DNA of 64,000 nt from Selenomonas sp. AB3002 (GCF_000702545.1 NZ_JNIO01000008.1:1488001-1552000), one strand, 5' to 3'. Counted from the stretch's first letter, positions 33,046 through 42,087 are shown. Numbers and translations: made by a program. The notes: generated by a model not told the origin, from the letters alone.

Positions 33046-35051
33046 TTAGCCCACCCCCAGACAAGCACCAGCACCATGGCCAGCATAGTATAACCGATAT
33101 AAAGACGCACACTGCCCTGCTGTACCCCCCGCAGCACTTCCGCCAGACGCACCAGCAGGTGCTCCGCAGGATGGTAAAGCAGGCGCTCGAAATGCTCAGG
33201 CAGGCTCAGGCGATACTCAAGCCTCCTGCCGAAATATTCGTGTTCCCTAGTGAGGAAAATCCGCTCCCTGCGGGGCCTCAGAATGGAAGTGAAGGCCCGG
33301 CGCAGGGGCTTGGACAGGCCCGTAGCCGTGTACTGCTGACGACGGGTGGGCAAGGTGCCACAGTTCCAGGTGATTTCCCTTTTGGCAAAGACCTTGGAAC
33401 CCATAAGGGGCAGGACAAGCACCACCAGCAGCAAGAGCGCCAGAACAAAGATCAGCACAGGACTGTAAACCGCCAGATCCCTCGTGCTTCTCAGCCAGGC
33501 AATGCCCCAGATGCTCCCGTTCAGGCTGCCAAAACCTGCACCCAAAGCCCGGGTGGCAGCCCCCAGCAGTTCGCTGGGGAAGAAGCCCAGGAAGATGACG
33601 AAAACCGCCTCCATGCCCATGCCAATGCGCATGGACAGACTGGCCTCATGGGCATTCAGCACTGCACCGCTCCGGCGGCGGCCTAGGAAGGCCACGCCGA
33701 AATAGCGCACAAAGCAGCCCAAAGCCAGGGCGCCAGTCAGCCCCATGAGGATAAAGGCCACGATTACCAGCAGGCGAAGGCCCTGGGTCCCGGCGCTGTC
33801 AGCCAGGGACATGAGGGACTGCAGGGTCAGCCATTCTCCCAAAATGCCGCTGGTAAAGGGCAGGGAGGAAAGGGCCATACAGCCCACCAAAGTGAAAACG
33901 CCAGTCCAGGGCATCTTCTTCAGAAGCGCTCCCAGCTGCTCGATATTCTTCGTGCCCGTGGCGTGCATCACCACACCGGCGCTCATGAACATCAGGCTTT
34001 TCATGATGCTGTGGCTGAAGGAATGCACCAGCACCGCCCCAAAGGCCACCACAGCCAGCCCGGCCTGGCCCAGGGAGAAGAGCAGCATGCCCGCCCCGAA
34101 GGCAGTGAAGATGATGCCCATGTTCTCCACAGAGGAATAAGCCAGGATCCGCTTGATATCCTTTTCCATGGTGGCATAAAGCACCCCCAGGAAAGCAGAA
34201 ATGAGTCCCACCAGCATAACCACCAGGCCATAGGCAAAGACCTCCGCCCCCAGGAACTGGAAGACAAAGCGGCCAAAGCCGTAGACAGCCACCTTCAGCA
34301 TGACGCCGCTCATAAGGGCGGACACATGGCTTGGAGCCGCCGGATGGGCATTGGGCAGCCACACATGGAGAGGCATCAGGCCTGATTTCAGGGCAAAACC
34401 AATAAAGGCCAAAGCAAAGGCCACATGGCGCAGATTCTCAGTCAGGCCATTCTTGGAGAGATCCATGAAGGACAGGCTTTCAGAGGCGCTGCCCAGGAGA
34501 TAGAAGGAAGCCATGATGGCCGCCGTGCCCAGATGGGTCATGACCATGTACTGATAAGCCGCCTGCACCGTGGCTTTCTTCTCATTCTCATGGTAAACAA
34601 GCAGGAAGGAGGCCAGAGCCATCACTTCCCAGGCCACCAAAAAGGTGAAGCCGTCCCCGGCAATGAGCACCAGCACCATGGAGAGGATAAAGAGGTTCCA
34701 AAGCCCGGTCAAAAGCCGCAAGCGGTGGCCCTGATAATGGGCCGCATAACCCAGAGCGTAAATGCTCACCGCCGTGCCGGAAAGCCCCGTCAGCGCCAGG
34801 AAGAACCCGCTCCAAAGGTCAGCCGCCAGACTGAACTGCCCCCAGGCAGCCACCGGCAGGAGCCAGCCTCCCGGCAGGGAAAACGCCCCCCAGCCCAGCA
34901 TATAATCTGCGGCAGAAAGAAACACCAGAAAACTTGCCCCGGCCGAGAGCAGGGTTCCCACCATATGGGCTCCCCGCTCCCATCTTTCAGGCCACAGGAA
35001 AGAGCAAGTCCCCAAGGCATACAGCCCCAGGGCAATAAAGATAAGTTCCAT
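33042..35051 (-). CDS. hyfB: Hydrogenase-4 membrane subunit HyfB (NuoL-like)
   Basis: A 669-residue polytopic subunit with about 16 membrane segments. The antiporter signature G-L-M-P-L-H-V-W-L-P-N-A-H-P-A-A-P and the L-A-Y-S-S-V-E-N-M-G-I motif are present. First gene of the hyfBCEFGI operon. Neither a HyfA- or HyfH-type ferredoxin subunit, nor a formate dehydrogenase gene, nor hyp maturation genes are in the window, so the electron donor and formate coupling cannot be inferred. Confidence 0.9.
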   Translation of the reverse strand: MELIFIALGLYALGTCSFLWPERWERGAHMVGTLLSAGASFLVFLSAADYMLGWGAFSLPGGWLLPVAAWGQFSLAADLWSGFFLALTGLSGTAVSIYALGYAAHYQGHRLRLLTGLWNLFILSMVLVLIAGDGFTFLVAWEVMALASFLLVYHENEKKATVQAAYQYMVMTHLGTAAIMASFYLLGSASESLSFMDLSKNGLTENLRHVAFALAFIGFALKSGLMPLHVWLPNAHPAAPSHVSALMSGVMLKVAVYGFGRFVFQFLGAEVFAYGLVVMLVGLISAFLGVLYATMEKDIKRILAYSSVENMGIIFTAFGAGMLLFSLGQAGLAVVAFGAVLVHSFSHSIMKSLMFMSAGVVMHATGTKNIEQLGALLKKMPWTGVFTLVGCMALSSLPFTSGILGEWLTLQSLMSLADSAGTQGLRLLVIVAFILMGLTGALALGCFVRYFGVAFLGRRRSGAVLNAHEASLSMRIGMGMEAVFVIFLGFFPSELLGAATRALGAGFGSLNGSIWGIAWLRSTRDLAVYSPVLIFVLALLLLVVLVLPLMGSKVFAKREITWNCGTLPTRRQQYTATGLSKPLRRAFTSILRPRRERIFLTREHEYFGRRLEYRLSLPEHFERLLYHPAEHLLVRLAEVLRGVQQGSVRLYIGYTMLAMVLVLVWGWAK

Positions 35052-35141
35052 GCCTACCCCCTAAAATAATACCTAAAAATTAAAAACAGACATGCCTAAA
35101 CTTGCCAGCGTGCCTGTCCATAGCGGATATGTAACTCCATG

Positions 35142-35170
35142 AGTATACTACAATTTATATAGGGTGAAAA
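35142..35170 (-). promoter_or_regulatory. Candidate promoter of the hydrogenase operon
   Basis: Minus strand: TTTTCA, 17-bp spacer, TATACT, about 90 bp before hyfB. The palindrome CTTGT-G-ACAAG lies some 40 bp further upstream (35207-35217) and might bind an activator. Confidence 0.5.
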
Positions 35171-35232
35171 GGAGGAAACTGAAATTCCCATGAAAATAAT
35201 ATAAAACTTGTGACAAGCAATATGCAGCAAGC

Positions 35233-35260
35233 AAAAAACCCCGGCTGCACAGCCGAGGCA
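35233..35260 (-). terminator. Terminator after the guaA-glycosyltransferase unit
   Basis: Minus strand: GCCTCGGCT-GTGC-AGCCGGGG followed by TTTTTT, just after the glycosyltransferase stop. Confidence 0.85.
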
Positions 35261-35267
35261 AAACATC

Positions 35268-36239
35268 TCAAACATGGATGTCTTTATTGGTATTTTTGTC
35301 TAGCAGCATGGCCACCGTTTGCAAGTGCATTTCGTACTGACGCCGGCTTTCTATAACTCCAGCATCAAGTACCATTCCCACCGCCAATGACAGCATCGCC
35401 CCCAGCATTAGACAGGAAGAAACAAGCAGTGTAGGAATTCTGGGCACCAACCCCGTGGCCAAATAAGTATCAAAAATCGGCAAAAACAATCCCAACGAAG
35501 ATAATGCCATCGCTAGGGCCACACCACCGAAGAGGCGCAAGGGACGAAACGCACGGTAAAGTCCTGCAATGGTAAGAAGAACCCTTGCACCATCAGAAAA
35601 AGTGGACAGCTTGCTGTGGCTGCCAGAAGGTCTGTCCCGATACGATACAGGGGTGCTCATGATTCGGAGATTATGGTTCAGAGCATGAATTGTCATTTCC
35701 GTCTCTATCTCAAAGCCTTGTGAGAGGATAGGAAACGACTTAACAAACAAGGGGCTGAGTGCTCTATATCCCGTCATTACATCCAGTATGCGAAAGGTAG
35801 CATCTCCCCATAACTGATCGATGATTTTCCTTACCAGCCTGTTACCTAAACCATGAAAAAGGCGCTTGTTTTCATGAAAATAAGTAGTTGACAGTCTGTC
35901 TCCAACTGCCATATCTGCGCCCTCCATCAGAACTAAACGACAGAGCTCAGCGGCACTCTCCACCGGATAAGTATCATCCCCATCCACTAAAAGATAGCAG
36001 TCTGCCCTAATATCCCTAAACATGCTACGGATAACATTACCTTTTCCCTGGCGGCTCTCCTTACGAACTATCGCTCCTGCCTCTTGGGCCAATTTAGCCG
36101 TAGCATCAACAGAGTTATTATCGTAAACATAAATGGCAGCCGATGGCAGTGCCCGGCGGAAGTCAGTGATGACCTTGGCAATGGTCAAGGCTTCATTATA
36201 ACAAGGAATAAGAACAGCAATATTATATTCCTTGTTCAT
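35268..36239 (-). CDS. Family 2 glycosyltransferase, polyprenyl-phosphate type
   Basis: A 323-residue GT2 enzyme: N-terminal V-L-I-P-C-Y-N-E-A-L-T-I, Y-D-N-N-S-V-D-A-T, catalytic L-V-D-G-D-D-T-Y-P, and two C-terminal membrane helices. The S-R-Q-G-K-G-N-V motif and domain order match dolichol/undecaprenyl-phosphate sugar transferases (DPM1/GtrB-like), which make lipid-linked sugars for GT-C enzymes. That fits the large membrane protein encoded 17 bp upstream. The start MNKEYNIA at 36239 has TAGGAG upstream; a longer frame overlaps the preceding gene. Confidence 0.85.
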   Translation of the reverse strand: MNKEYNIAVLIPCYNEALTIAKVITDFRRALPSAAIYVYDNNSVDATAKLAQEAGAIVRKESRQGKGNVIRSMFRDIRADCYLLVDGDDTYPVESAAELCRLVLMEGADMAVGDRLSTTYFHENKRLFHGLGNRLVRKIIDQLWGDATFRILDVMTGYRALSPLFVKSFPILSQGFEIETEMTIHALNHNLRIMSTPVSYRDRPSGSHSKLSTFSDGARVLLTIAGLYRAFRPLRLFGGVALAMALSSLGLFLPIFDTYLATGLVPRIPTLLVSSCLMLGAMLSLAVGMVLDAGVIESRRQYEMHLQTVAMLLDKNTNKDIHV

Positions 36240-36256
36240 AAAAATGTCGTCTCCTA

Positions 36257-37933
36257 TCACAAGTTCACCTTGAATATCCGGCACATTACTTCACCTTCAG
36301 CATTCTTTTGCTCATATACCAGCAAGAAATCCTCATCATGGGGCAGCAATGTATATATTGCCCCGTCTCCCGGAACAGTCATAGCATAATCGAAATGGTT
36401 TTCCCGGAAAAATTCCTTGTAGTCCAGCTTTTCATCCGCCAAGTCAAAATATTCCTTGATAATATTGTGCTCAATTCCCGTGTTGGAGGGTAAAAACACT
36501 TCCGGTCTGGCATCCATATAGCACTTAATACGACGAAATTCTGGGTAAGCACCACTGTTAAAGCCAGTCCACAAGGTAATTTCTTCAGGTCGGTGCATGG
36601 CCAGCAAATAATCTATCGCAGGCGCAAAGGTGTGATTGGTCTCATCTCTCCTGCACGCCCCATACCAATTGGAAAAGCAATAGAAGGAAAGTACCACCAG
36701 GGAAACAGACATAACCTTTAGCTGTGTGGAAGGCCAATGCAGATCAAAGCCTTTTCCTTCTTTACTGCAACTCCATAGATTGATGGTACCACAAAGGAAT
36801 GCAAACAGGAAAAACAATTTCACTATCCATGGATATGTGAGATTATGCAGTTCCGGCCTGGACAAAAACAATAACACGGCCATTAATGCAAGAGCCAAAA
36901 AAGGAACAACGAAAACCGGACTGGTGCGGGTATTTCTCGCCAGAAACTTAGAGTGCCATCCACGGAATATATAGGCTAAGGGAAGTGTCCCCAAGAAGAA
37001 AAACAAAAACATATTGCGGAGGAAAAACAGCCCCATTAACATGGTACCAAGAAACAAAAGAAAGTAGCGCAAAGGAACGCTATTTCTGGCTTGCAGCGCT
37101 ATCAGCAAGGCTGTCAACGCAAAAAAATATTTCCCTTCACGTATCCCGGCGTTAACGGCTTGTATTTCTGCTATACGTCCATGAATGACCGGATCATAGG
37201 AATAAAGCACAAAGGTCATGGCTTCCCAACCGTAAGGATTTATAAAGCCTGCCAGAAAAGCGGCTAACGCCGCTACAGCCAAGGGACGAACCGAAAATTT
37301 GCTGCCGGGAAAATGAAACGATGGCAAGCCAAATTTCCCCATTAGCCAATCAAGCACAAAAGGAGCCAGCAGAACAAACACAAAAGGCCAAAGGGCAGCG
37401 TGAAGATTGACAACCAGTACAGACGCCAAGGGCAAGACTAAAAGATAAGATTTTTTTGAGGTACGGAGGTATTTTTCCAAGAAAAATATTTCCGTCACGA
37501 ATATAAGCAGGGAAATAACTTGCGGTCGGGTCACAAAAAAGGCAGGAGCCGTCATTATTCCCACTGTCAAGGCCATCATAAAGGAAACCTGTCGATTCTC
37601 CTCGCTTAGAAGCAGGCACAACCGATAATAAGCATATATGAGAGCACAACCTAGAAAGAATATCAACTCTAACAGTCCTGTCTCTCCTAAAATGTTATAT
37701 ATCTGCCAAAATATTACCCCGGTAAGCCATTGTTCCAGCACGAAATGAAGTCCTGCATGAACGGTGAAAGGTTCTGTATGGGGTATGCCCTGCTCCATTA
37801 CATAGCGACCGCCATTCAGGATAAACCATAAATCGTTGTCCGGCAACCACCTTTGCAACAGTGCTCCAAAAAACATTAGAGCCAGAACAAGACCTTGCTG
37901 AGATAAATTGCTAAGCTTTTGCTGTATATTCAT
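36257..37933 (-). CDS. Large polytopic membrane protein, possible GT-C glycosyltransferase
   Basis: A 558-residue protein with about 12 hydrophobic segments in the first 420 residues and a soluble C-terminal domain of about 130 residues. The first outside loop has P-D-N-D-L-W-F-I-L-N-G-G-R-Y, with the acidic residues and following aromatic-rich E-Q-W-L-T pattern typical of GT-C enzymes (ArnT/PMT-like). The C-terminal domain has W-T-G-F-N-S-G-A-Y-P-E-F and C-Y-M-D-A-R-P-E-V. Lying between guaA and a polyprenyl-sugar synthase, it may use that lipid-linked sugar. Family placement is tentative. Confidence 0.7.
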   Translation of the reverse strand: MNIQQKLSNLSQQGLVLALMFFGALLQRWLPDNDLWFILNGGRYVMEQGIPHTEPFTVHAGLHFVLEQWLTGVIFWQIYNILGETGLLELIFFLGCALIYAYYRLCLLLSEENRQVSFMMALTVGIMTAPAFFVTRPQVISLLIFVTEIFFLEKYLRTSKKSYLLVLPLASVLVVNLHAALWPFVFVLLAPFVLDWLMGKFGLPSFHFPGSKFSVRPLAVAALAAFLAGFINPYGWEAMTFVLYSYDPVIHGRIAEIQAVNAGIREGKYFFALTALLIALQARNSVPLRYFLLFLGTMLMGLFFLRNMFLFFFLGTLPLAYIFRGWHSKFLARNTRTSPVFVVPFLALALMAVLLFLSRPELHNLTYPWIVKLFFLFAFLCGTINLWSCSKEGKGFDLHWPSTQLKVMSVSLVVLSFYCFSNWYGACRRDETNHTFAPAIDYLLAMHRPEEITLWTGFNSGAYPEFRRIKCYMDARPEVFLPSNTGIEHNIIKEYFDLADEKLDYKEFFRENHFDYAMTVPGDGAIYTLLPHDEDFLLVYEQKNAEGEVMCRIFKVNL

Positions 37934-37950
37934 TGTAGCAATAAAAGAAC

Positions 37951-39501
37951 TTATTCAAATTCAATAGTAGCAGGCGGCTTGCCGGTGCAATCGTAGAGTA
38001 CGCGGTTGACGCCCTTGACCTCGTTGACGATGCGGCTGGTGACCTTCTGCAAGACCTCCCAGGGAATCTGGGCGCTTTCGGCTGTCATGAAGTCGGAGGT
38101 CATCACAGCACGCAGAGCAATGGCATAGTCGTAGGTGCGGCCATCACCCATGACGCCTACGGAGCGCATGTTGGTGAGGGCGGCGAAGTACTGACCCAGG
38201 CCTTTCACGCCGGCCTTGTCCACTTCTTCACGGTAGATGGCGTCTGCCTCCTGGACAATCTTCACCTTTTCCTCGGTGACATCGCCAATGATGCGGATGC
38301 CGAGGCCCGGGCCCGGGAAGGGCTGGCGGCTGACCAGATACTCGGGGATGCCCAGCTCACGGCCTGCAGTGCGCACCTCGTCCTTGAAGAGCAGGCGCAG
38401 AGGCTCCACGATTTCCTTGAAGTCCACATAGTCAGGCAGGCCGCCCACGTTGTGGTGGGACTTGATGGTAGCGGAGTTGCCCAGGCCGCTTTCGATGACA
38501 TCCGGGTAGATGGTGCCCTGCACCAGGAAGTCCACAGCCCCAATCTTCTTGGCCTCTTCCTCGAAGACGCGGATGAACTCCTCGCCGATGATCTTGCGCT
38601 TGGCCTCAGGCTCCGTCACGCCCTTGAGCTTCTCATAGAAGCGCTCCTTGGCATTGACCCGGATGAAGTTCACATCGTAGGGGCCATTGGGACCGAAGAC
38701 GGCCTCCACCTGGTCTCCCTCGTCCTTTCTGAGCAGGCCGTGGTCAACGAATACGCAGGTGAGCTGCTTGCCGATGGCCTTGGACATGAGCACAGCTGCC
38801 ACAGAGGAATCCACGCCGCCGGACAGGGCGCAGAGGGCACGGCCGGAGCCGATTTTCTCCTTCAGCTCCTCAATGGTCTCCTGCACGAAGGAGCCCATCT
38901 GCCAGGAGCCGGAGCAGCCGCAGACCTCATAGACAAAGTTCTTCAGCATGGTCTTGCCCTGCACCGTGTGCATGACCTCCGGGTGGAACTGCACAGCATA
39001 GAGCTTCTCTGCCTCGTTCTCCATAGCCGCCACAGGGCAAACGGGAGTGTGGGCCGTAACCTCAAAACCTGCGGGAGCTGCGGCGATATAGTCCGTGTGG
39101 CTCATCCAGCAGATGGTCTTGCCGTCCACTTCCTTGAAGAGCTTGGAAGCATGCTTATCCACCTGAACCTCGGTCTTGCCGTATTCGCTGGTGGGAGCCG
39201 TCTCCACCCTGCCTCCAAGCAGGTGGGACATGAGCTGGGAACCGTAGCAGATGCCCAGCACGGGAATGCCCATGGAAAAGAGTTCCTTGCTGCAGGTGGC
39301 AGACTCGGATTTATAAACGCTGTTGGGGCCGCCGGTCAATATGATGCCTTTCGGTGCCATTTCCCTGATTTTCTCCAGGCTCAGGGTATGGGGGTGCACC
39401 TCGCAGTACACATGCTCCTCACGCACCCGGCGGGCAATCAGCTGATTGTACTGACCTCCGAAGTCCAGCACCAAAATCATTTCTTTTGCAGGCTTGCTCA
39501 A
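37951..39501 (-). CDS. guaA: GMP synthase (glutamine-hydrolysing)
   Basis: Converts XMP to GMP using glutamine and ATP. The 516 residues contain the class I amidotransferase triad (G-I-C-Y-G-S-Q near residue 85, F-H-P-E-V), the ATP-pyrophosphatase P-loop S-G-G-V-D-S-S near 230, and the dimerisation domain ending P-P-A-T-I-E-F-E. The start is most likely TTG at 39499-39501, since GGAGG lies 7 bp upstream; the next ATG (seven codons later) has no ribosome site and trims the N-terminus. First of three minus-strand genes. Confidence 0.95.
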   Translation of the reverse strand: MSKPAKEMILVLDFGGQYNQLIARRVREEHVYCEVHPHTLSLEKIREMAPKGIILTGGPNSVYKSESATCSKELFSMGIPVLGICYGSQLMSHLLGGRVETAPTSEYGKTEVQVDKHASKLFKEVDGKTICWMSHTDYIAAAPAGFEVTAHTPVCPVAAMENEAEKLYAVQFHPEVMHTVQGKTMLKNFVYEVCGCSGSWQMGSFVQETIEELKEKIGSGRALCALSGGVDSSVAAVLMSKAIGKQLTCVFVDHGLLRKDEGDQVEAVFGPNGPYDVNFIRVNAKERFYEKLKGVTEPEAKRKIIGEEFIRVFEEEAKKIGAVDFLVQGTIYPDVIESGLGNSATIKSHHNVGGLPDYVDFKEIVEPLRLLFKDEVRTAGRELGIPEYLVSRQPFPGPGLGIRIIGDVTEEKVKIVQEADAIYREEVDKAGVKGLGQYFAALTNMRSVGVMGDGRTYDYAIALRAVMTSDFMTAESAQIPWEVLQKVTSRIVNEVKGVNRVLYDCTGKPPATIEFE

Positions 39502-39639
39502 AACGGTTCCTCCCTCTCGTTACTAACAATACTATCTTTGTTAATCATACCATAGGCAGGAGGAAAATAAAAGCAAGGGCTGCGCCTGAGCATGCTCAAA
39601 TTTCAAAATCTCCCAGTTGCCTCCCTGCTTATCCTCAAC

Positions 39640-39674
39640 GCAAAAAGCAGGACTGCCTATGTGCAGCCCTGCTA
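39640..39674 (-). terminator. Terminator after the CDF/rubredoxin locus
   Basis: Minus strand: AGCAGGGCTGC / GCAGTCCTGCT hairpin followed by TTTTT. Confidence 0.8.
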
Positions 39675-39708
39675 TTCTCATGCAAGCCATACCTCCTGCA
39701 TCACAGCA

Positions 39709-39751
39709 GCTTCTCGACAGCTGCTGCCATATCAGAGGGATTCGTGGTGGT
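39709..39751 (-). pseudogene. Remnant of a glutathione peroxidase 3' end
   Basis: On the minus strand it reads [15 protein letters not shown]-stop, the same as the last residues of the intact gene at 43442-43987 (with I for V). About 41 bp match at the DNA level (39710-39750 against 43451-43491) with one difference. There is no start or upstream part, so it is a fragment left by duplication or recombination. Confidence 0.8.
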
Positions 39752-39779
39752 GGTCTTCGCCCGGCACAGATTTGCCGCC

Positions 39780-40805
39780 TCATTTACGCGGGGCTGAACT
39801 TGTCCTTGCTCTGCTTGCAGCGTGGGCATTTCCAGTCTGCGGGCAAATCCTCAAAGGCAGTTCCTGCCGGAATGCCATGCTCCGGGTCGCCAACAGCCGG
39901 GTCGTAGACCTGGCCGCAGATAGAGCATACATATTTGCCCGTGGCAGCTTTTTTCGTGTGATGGCCGTGAGAGCTACACGGTGCTGCTTCATCACTTCCA
40001 TCATGATTTCCCGCAGCAGCTTGTCCAGCTGGTTCGCCCCATATGTATCCGGCACCTCGATATGGATGGAGCCATGCCAGGTATCGGGACCGTAGTTGTT
40101 GAGAACCAGATCGTAAGCCCCCCGCACTCCCGGAAAGGAGAGCACCGTCTGCTTGATGCTTTTGGCCAGCTCCGGGTCATTGCGCTCCCCTAAAATCTTG
40201 GACACAGTTTCCTTCAGCATATCAAGGCCTGCCTTGATGATGACCAGAGAAATAATCGCACCCAGCCACGCCTCAAGGGGCACGCCGAACAACAGGAAGA
40301 TGCCGGCGGCTGCCAGGGTGGAAGCAGAGATGACCGCATCCAGCCTGGCATCTTCCCCCGAGTTGATGAGGGCATCTGAATTCACCTTTTCCCCCATGCT
40401 TTTGACATAGCGACCCAGCACAATCTTGACCACCACGACCAGGGCCACAATGACGATGGATACGGTGCTGTACTCAGGAGTTTCGGGCTGCCAAATCTGC
40501 TTGACCGACTCCACCAGGGATGTAGTGCCGGCATAGAATACAAGGACGGCTATGATGATGGCGCTCATGTACTCAATGCGCCCATAGCCGAAGGGATGCT
40601 CCTTGTCCGGCGCTTTGACGGCCAGTTTGGCTCCTACGATGGTAATAAGAGAACTGGCTGCATCGGAAATATTGTTGACCGCATCCAGCATGATGGCGAT
40701 GGAATTGCTGGCCAAGCCTATGACTGCCTTGACAGCGGCCAGGAATAAATTGGCTGCGATGCCGATGATGCTGGTCCTGATGATTGTTTTCTCACGGGAT
40801 TCCAT
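39780..40805 (-). CDS. Cation diffusion facilitator transporter with a shifted C-terminus
   Basis: The first 285 or so residues are a CDF metal-efflux protein: six membrane segments with the zinc-site pattern [20 protein letters not shown], and the second-site D-A-R-L-D-A-V, then the cytoplasmic domain ending with H-R-V-A-L-T-A-I. The last 55 residues (from L-P-R-A-N-M-Y) are low-quality, arginine/serine-rich and out of frame with a complete rubredoxin domain encoded by the same DNA. The junction is the heptamer A-AAA-AAG. Either a -1 shift makes a CDF-rubredoxin fusion, or this gene is damaged. The aldolase gene ends 3 bp upstream. Confidence 0.8.
   Translation of the reverse strand: MESREKTIIRTSIIGIAANLFLAAVKAVIGLASNSIAIMLDAVNNISDAASSLITIVGAKLAVKAPDKEHPFGYGRIEYMSAIIIAVLVFYAGTTSLVESVKQIWQPETPEYSTVSIVIVALVVVVKIVLGRYVKSMGEKVNSDALINSGEDARLDAVISASTLAAAGIFLLFGVPLEAWLGAIISLVIIKAGLDMLKETVSKILGERNDPELAKSIKQTVLSFPGVRGAYDLVLNNYGPDTWHGSIHIEVPDTYGANQLDKLLREIMMEVMKQHRVALTAITRKKLPRANMYALSAARSTTRLLATRSMAFRQELPLRICPQTGNAHAASRARTSSAPRK
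39784..39948 (-). CDS. Rubredoxin domain in the -1 frame of the CDF gene
   Basis: 54 codons and a TAA encode a full rubredoxin: [38 protein letters not shown], with both C-x-x-C pairs that hold the iron. No ATG, GTG or TTG start is seen in this frame for a long way upstream, so as it stands it can only be made by frameshifting from the CDF frame, or not at all. The coordinates are those after a -1 shift at the slippery site. Confidence 0.75.
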   Translation of the reverse strand, partial: AATGKYVCSICGQVYDPAVGDPEHGIPAGTAFEDLPADWKCPRCKQSKDKFSPA

Positions 40806-40808
40806 GCC

Positions 40809-41597
40809 TTACTTCATCCCATCCTTGAACATCTTCAGGGCTGCATCTGCTCCCTGGGTCAGGAAGGCTGTATCTGCCCCCACTCCCAAGAAGCTGACAC
40901 CCAGGTCAGCAAAGTGTTTGGCCTGCTCCGGCGTAACGGCAATGGTGCCCACGGGGACCCCCAGCTCTTTGATGCGGGTGATGGCATAGTCCATGGCCTT
41001 TTCCACTTCCGGGTGGAAGATATTCACACCGTGTCCCATTTCCACTGCCAGGTCGATGGGCCCCAGGAAGACGCCGCCTATGCCCGGCGTCTTGGCTATG
41101 GCCTCCAGATTTTCGATGCCCTTGGGGCTTTCAATCTGTGGCAGGATGCAGATTTCCTCGGCAGACCGCTGGAAATAATCCTCGTGGCGGCCAAAGCGGG
41201 CAGCCCTGACTACCGATGCTCCCATGCCGCGGTTGCCCCGGGGAGCATAGGATGCCCAGTACATGATATCCTCTGTTTCTTCCCCGCTTTCCACTTTGGG
41301 AATGATGATGTTCTGGATGCCGCTGTCCAGGAGCTGCTTGAGGATGCCTGTGCCCGCCTGGGGAATGCGCACTACGGGCTGCATATCATAGGCCGCCACG
41401 GTCCTGGCGATGGCCAGGATGGTCTGAACCGTATGGGGGCCATGCTCCCCATCAACGAACAGCCAGTCATAGCCTGACGTTGCCAGGACCTCAGCCACAT
41501 CCATGGAAGTAGTTTCCTGGGCCACGCCATACTGCAGCTTCCCAGCCTCGATGTTATGCTTGAATTTGTTTTCCAGATAATCTTTCACCATCGGCAT
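40809..41597 (-). CDS. HpcH/HpaI family aldolase
   Basis: A 262-residue class II pyruvate aldolase. [11 protein letters not shown], the metal site in I-P-K-V-E-S-G and P-Q-I-E-S, and F-L-G-P-I-D-L-A match 2-keto-3-deoxy-rhamnonate/4-hydroxy-2-oxoheptanedioate aldolases, which split 2-keto-3-deoxy acids to pyruvate and an aldehyde. The exact substrate is not readable. The start MPMVKDYL at 41597 has GGGAGG upstream. It is followed after 3 bp by the CDF gene. Confidence 0.85.
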   Translation of the reverse strand: MPMVKDYLENKFKHNIEAGKLQYGVAQETTSMDVAEVLATSGYDWLFVDGEHGPHTVQTILAIARTVAAYDMQPVVRIPQAGTGILKQLLDSGIQNIIIPKVESGEETEDIMYWASYAPRGNRGMGASVVRAARFGRHEDYFQRSAEEICILPQIESPKGIENLEAIAKTPGIGGVFLGPIDLAVEMGHGVNIFHPEVEKAMDYAITRIKELGVPVGTIAVTPEQAKHFADLGVSFLGVGADTAFLTQGADAALKMFKDGMK

Positions 41598-41658
41598 AAT
41601 CACGATACCTCCCATTTTATACATAATATTCTTTATTTTCCAATCAGATTTATTATAA

Positions 41659-41792
41659 CGCCATTGTTCAGATTTTGTCGATAGACAAAATCTTCCAATC
41701 AGCGTTTCAACGAGGCGGGAGATATGCGCTCCCGCCTGTTATGATATTAGCCACCCCCACCTATAGAGGGGGGACATCTTCTTCCGAGTTAT
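41659..41792 (+). repeat. Three-hairpin dispersed element, copy 2
   Basis: Same layout as 18673-18830: GCCATTGTTC, AGATTTTGTC-GATA-GACAAAATCT, AGGCGGGAG-ATATGCG-CTCCCGCCT, then CCCCCACCT-ATAG-AGGGGGG and ACATCTT. Stem bases differ between copies while pairing is kept. It sits in the 576-bp gap between the aldolase and the first acetyltransferase gene. From 41793 to 41960 I see nothing. Confidence 0.7.
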
Positions 41793-41960
41793 ATACTTTC
41801 CCCTTCCTGAACTCGATAGAGGAAAAACGCTAAATCACAACGAATTTTATAAAGAGCATAATTTATTTTTCCAGTGCTGTTCCTCACCTCCATAAAAGCG
41901 CCCCCTGCCTCCTGCTATTTCAACTACTTGCACATCCAAACTGCAGATAATCGCAGATGT

Positions 41961-41990
41961 TTGACAAAAAGAAAGAAATAGTGCTATAAT
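41961..41990 (+). promoter_or_regulatory. Promoter of the acetyltransferase gene
   Basis: TTGACA, 18-bp spacer, TATAAT. It starts a leader of about 175 nt before the ATG at 42174. Confidence 0.8.
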
Positions 41991-42002
41991 TCTGTCGATG
42001 AT

Positions 42003-42021
42003 ATGGCAAATAGTTTGCTAT
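42003..42021. promoter_or_regulatory. Possible operator in the acetyltransferase leader
   Basis: ATGGCAAA-TAG-TTTGCTAT, an inverted repeat with one mismatch, 12 bp after the -10 box. Confidence 0.45.
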
Positions 42022-42087
42022 GTCATGTAGTTAACATTTTATGAACAGGAGTATGCTTTTTGCGTAAATTTACAAGTGCATTGGAGC

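Noticed and set aside
31303-33093. A 596-codon plus-strand frame, and a 594-codon one at 28408-30192
   Set aside because: Both lie antisense to clear hydrogenase subunits and read as low-complexity Gln/His-rich sequence.
35175-35210. AAGGAGG followed by a very short ATG frame on the plus strand
   Set aside because: The frame is only four codons (M-K-I-I) long and there is no downstream gene on that strand.
38452-39555. A 367-codon plus-strand frame
   Set aside because: Antisense to guaA and without conserved motifs.
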